NCBI GenBank assembly: GCA_934339215.1 | Contig: CAKRHU010000071.1 | Location: 1-7,561, forward strand | Direction of reading: 5' to 3' | Origin: an uncultured Lacticaseibacillus sp. | GTDB taxonomy: Bacteria > Bacillota > Bacilli > Lactobacillales > Lactobacillaceae | Length of the DNA stretch: 7,561 bases | The notes under the pieces: generated by a model | Database searches by the model: none | What the model was told of the DNA's origin: nothing | What the model saw: only the letters and a program-made list of their open reading frames with translations | Translations under genes and position numbers: made by a program | Shown here: piece after piece, positions 6,264 through 7,561 of the stretch | Numbering within the stretch: position 1 is the first letter of the stretch | How the letters are laid out: the number at the start of each line of letters is the position of its first letter

Positions 6264-7561
6264 ATGCACGCTTGGGCGTTATGGGCGATTCATGTGTTAT
6301 TATCAGCCGGAATCGTCGCCGGCTATACCATGTATTATGAATATATTTGGCGTCAACGTGGTTTATTGGCCCAAATCGGCTTGCCAGTATCCAATGCGTT
6401 ATTGGCCGCTTTTTGCGTGCTGTGCGGGACGGTTTACCCGGACTCGCAACGCTTTTATTTGAATATCGCCTATTTTGCTTTGGTGATCGCCTTATTAGAT
6501 GGACATATCGGCTGGCGTGGTTATTTGGTGCGCGGCTTGTCACTGTTGGCATTCATCGGCTTTTTACCAGTCACGCCGATCGCCAATGAAATTTGGCCAT
6601 GGATCTGGATCGGGCTGGTGGTCGGGTTAGTGGGCTTGTGGTTCATCCATAAATATGTCGCTTATCACTTATGGGCAACGCTTGGGTTAGGAATTTATTT
6701 TTGGGCCTTGTTTTGGCAACCGCAAGTCACTACTGCCGACGTGATCACAGCGCGCGTGTTGATCACCTTTTTGATCTTGGTGGTGGAACATCACTGGTTA
6801 TGGGGCTTTGAGCATCGGCGGCGCGACCAAACCGCCAAGTTAAAACAAGTGGCTGATCACGATCGCCTCACGCACGCTTTGTCATATTCACGCTTTCGCC
6901 AAGATCTCGCTGAAACCATGACGCAAGGCAGCTTCAACTTGGTGATGTTTGATTTGGATTATTTCAAATCGGTCAATGACGAATACGGGCATCCTGCAGG
7001 CGATCTCGTGTTACAACATACCGCTGATTTAGTGTCAAAATTATGCACTCAATATCAAGCCATTCTTTATCGCACTGGCGGTGAAGAATTTTCGATCATC
7101 ACTGACGCCGACGTTGATGTGAATGATTTTGCCCGTACGCTTTGGCAACAACTGCGCAACCATGAATTCCAACTTGACGACCACACGTTGAAGCTGTCTG
7201 CTTCTGTCGGTGCCACGGTTGGCGCAGCAGACGAGCACACGGTTTTAGATGTGATCCGCCGCGCGGATTCTAATTTGTACTTATCTAAACGCCGTGGTCG
7301 TGATACCGTGACCATCGATGGCAAAACTTTGACCACTGCTGGGACGCGCGAATTGCTGAATTTATTCACCTACTATACCGCCCCAGTCGTAAATCTTGCC
7401 ACTGGCGAAACGGCGGCGCATGTTTTGGCGGTATCGCGCTTTGACCAAAATCAAGGCCAATGGATCGACTCGATTGGCGCCGGATTTGACATCCCCACTA
7501 TGATTCAGATCTTACAAGTCAACGACCCGCTTTTGCCACAACAGCCAGTCTTACCAGTCAC
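6264..7561 (+). CDS. Membrane-bound GGDEF diguanylate cyclase with EAL-like C-terminus (partial, runs off the window)
   Basis: The frame is open from the ATG at 6264 to the end of the window, 432 complete codons without a stop, so the 3' end is missing. A modest GAGG at 6254-6257 lies 6 nt before the ATG. Residues 5-175 contain about six or seven membrane spans, the first ending GYTMYY (20-25). The GGDEF domain spans about 195-350: FDLDYFKSVND (229-239), YGHPAGD (241-247), RTGGEEF (270-276), then SASVGATVG and SKRRGRDTVT. The core residues for c-di-GMP synthesis are intact and there is no RxxD I-site. From about 372 the sequence APVVNLATGE looks like the start of an EAL domain, but the EAL signature itself reads HVLAV, so it also appears degenerate. 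It is the closest relative in the window of the frameshifted gene. Confidence 0.88.
   Translation, partial: MHAWALWAIHVLLSAGIVAGYTMYYEYIWRQRGLLAQIGLPVSNALLAAFCVLCGTVYPDSQRFYLNIAYFALVIALLDGHIGWRGYLVRGLSLLAFIGFLPVTPIANEIWPWIWIGLVVGLVGLWFIHKYVAYHLWATLGLGIYFWALFWQPQVTTADVITARVLITFLILVVEHHWLWGFEHRRRDQTAKLKQVADHDRLTHALSYSRFRQDLAETMTQGSFNLVMFDLDYFKSVNDEYGHPAGDLVLQHTADLVSKLCTQYQAILYRTGGEEFSIITDADVDVNDFARTLWQQLRNHEFQLDDHTLKLSASVGATVGAADEHTVLDVIRRADSNLYLSKRRGRDTVTIDGKTLTTAGTRELLNLFTYYTAPVVNLATGETAAHVLAVSRFDQNQGQWIDSIGAGFDIPTMIQILQVNDPLLPQQPVLPV

Noticed and set aside
1..7561. CRISPR array, tRNA or rRNA genes, and intact insertion sequences
   Set aside because: I found no regularly spaced repeats, no tRNA-like or rRNA sequence, and no transposase motifs.

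Overview
The window looks like chromosomal DNA of a low-to-mid G+C Gram-positive bacterium, most likely in the Lactobacillaceae. The reasons are strong AGGAGG-type ribosome binding sites, compact intergenic hairpin terminators and codon use typical of lactobacilli. The genus cannot be fixed from sequence alone; a Lacticaseibacillus-like organism is my guess.

Left part (1-2082). The window opens in the last codons of a gene whose C-terminus (ACESCSI) fits the redox-active tail of a class Ib ribonucleotide reductase large subunit (NrdE). A strong hairpin terminator follows. Next is an unrecognised 87-residue protein with its own promoter region, which contains two inverted repeats, and its own terminator. 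Then comes a divergent pair. On the minus strand is a 121-residue FMN-binding split-barrel protein resembling the Desulfovibrio FMN-binding protein. On the plus strand is a 292-residue AraC-family regulator. They share an intergenic region with a near-perfect palindrome and a spaced direct repeat, so the regulator probably controls itself and perhaps its neighbour.

Middle (2083-2348). About 270 bp has no convincing gene. It holds an 11-bp inverted repeat and protein-like stretches in several frames, which suggests a decayed gene or an interspersed intergenic repeat.

Right part (2349-7561). Three related genes encode membrane-anchored diguanylate-cyclase-type proteins. Each has an N-terminal multi-spanning membrane region with a G(Y/F)xxYY motif, a GGEEF diguanylate cyclase domain with no I-site, and a C-terminal region that looks like an eroded EAL domain. 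Two lie in tandem on the minus strand. The third is divergent on the plus strand and runs off the window; because it is open-ended it is easily missed. The middle gene carries a one-base frameshift in a short G run, inside the conserved GHPxGD motif of its GGDEF domain. The cluster is best read as a locally expanded c-di-GMP signalling family: probable synthases whose phosphodiesterase-like domains have lost catalytic residues and may serve as sensors or effectors. No output gene such as exopolysaccharide synthesis or a PilZ protein is visible here.
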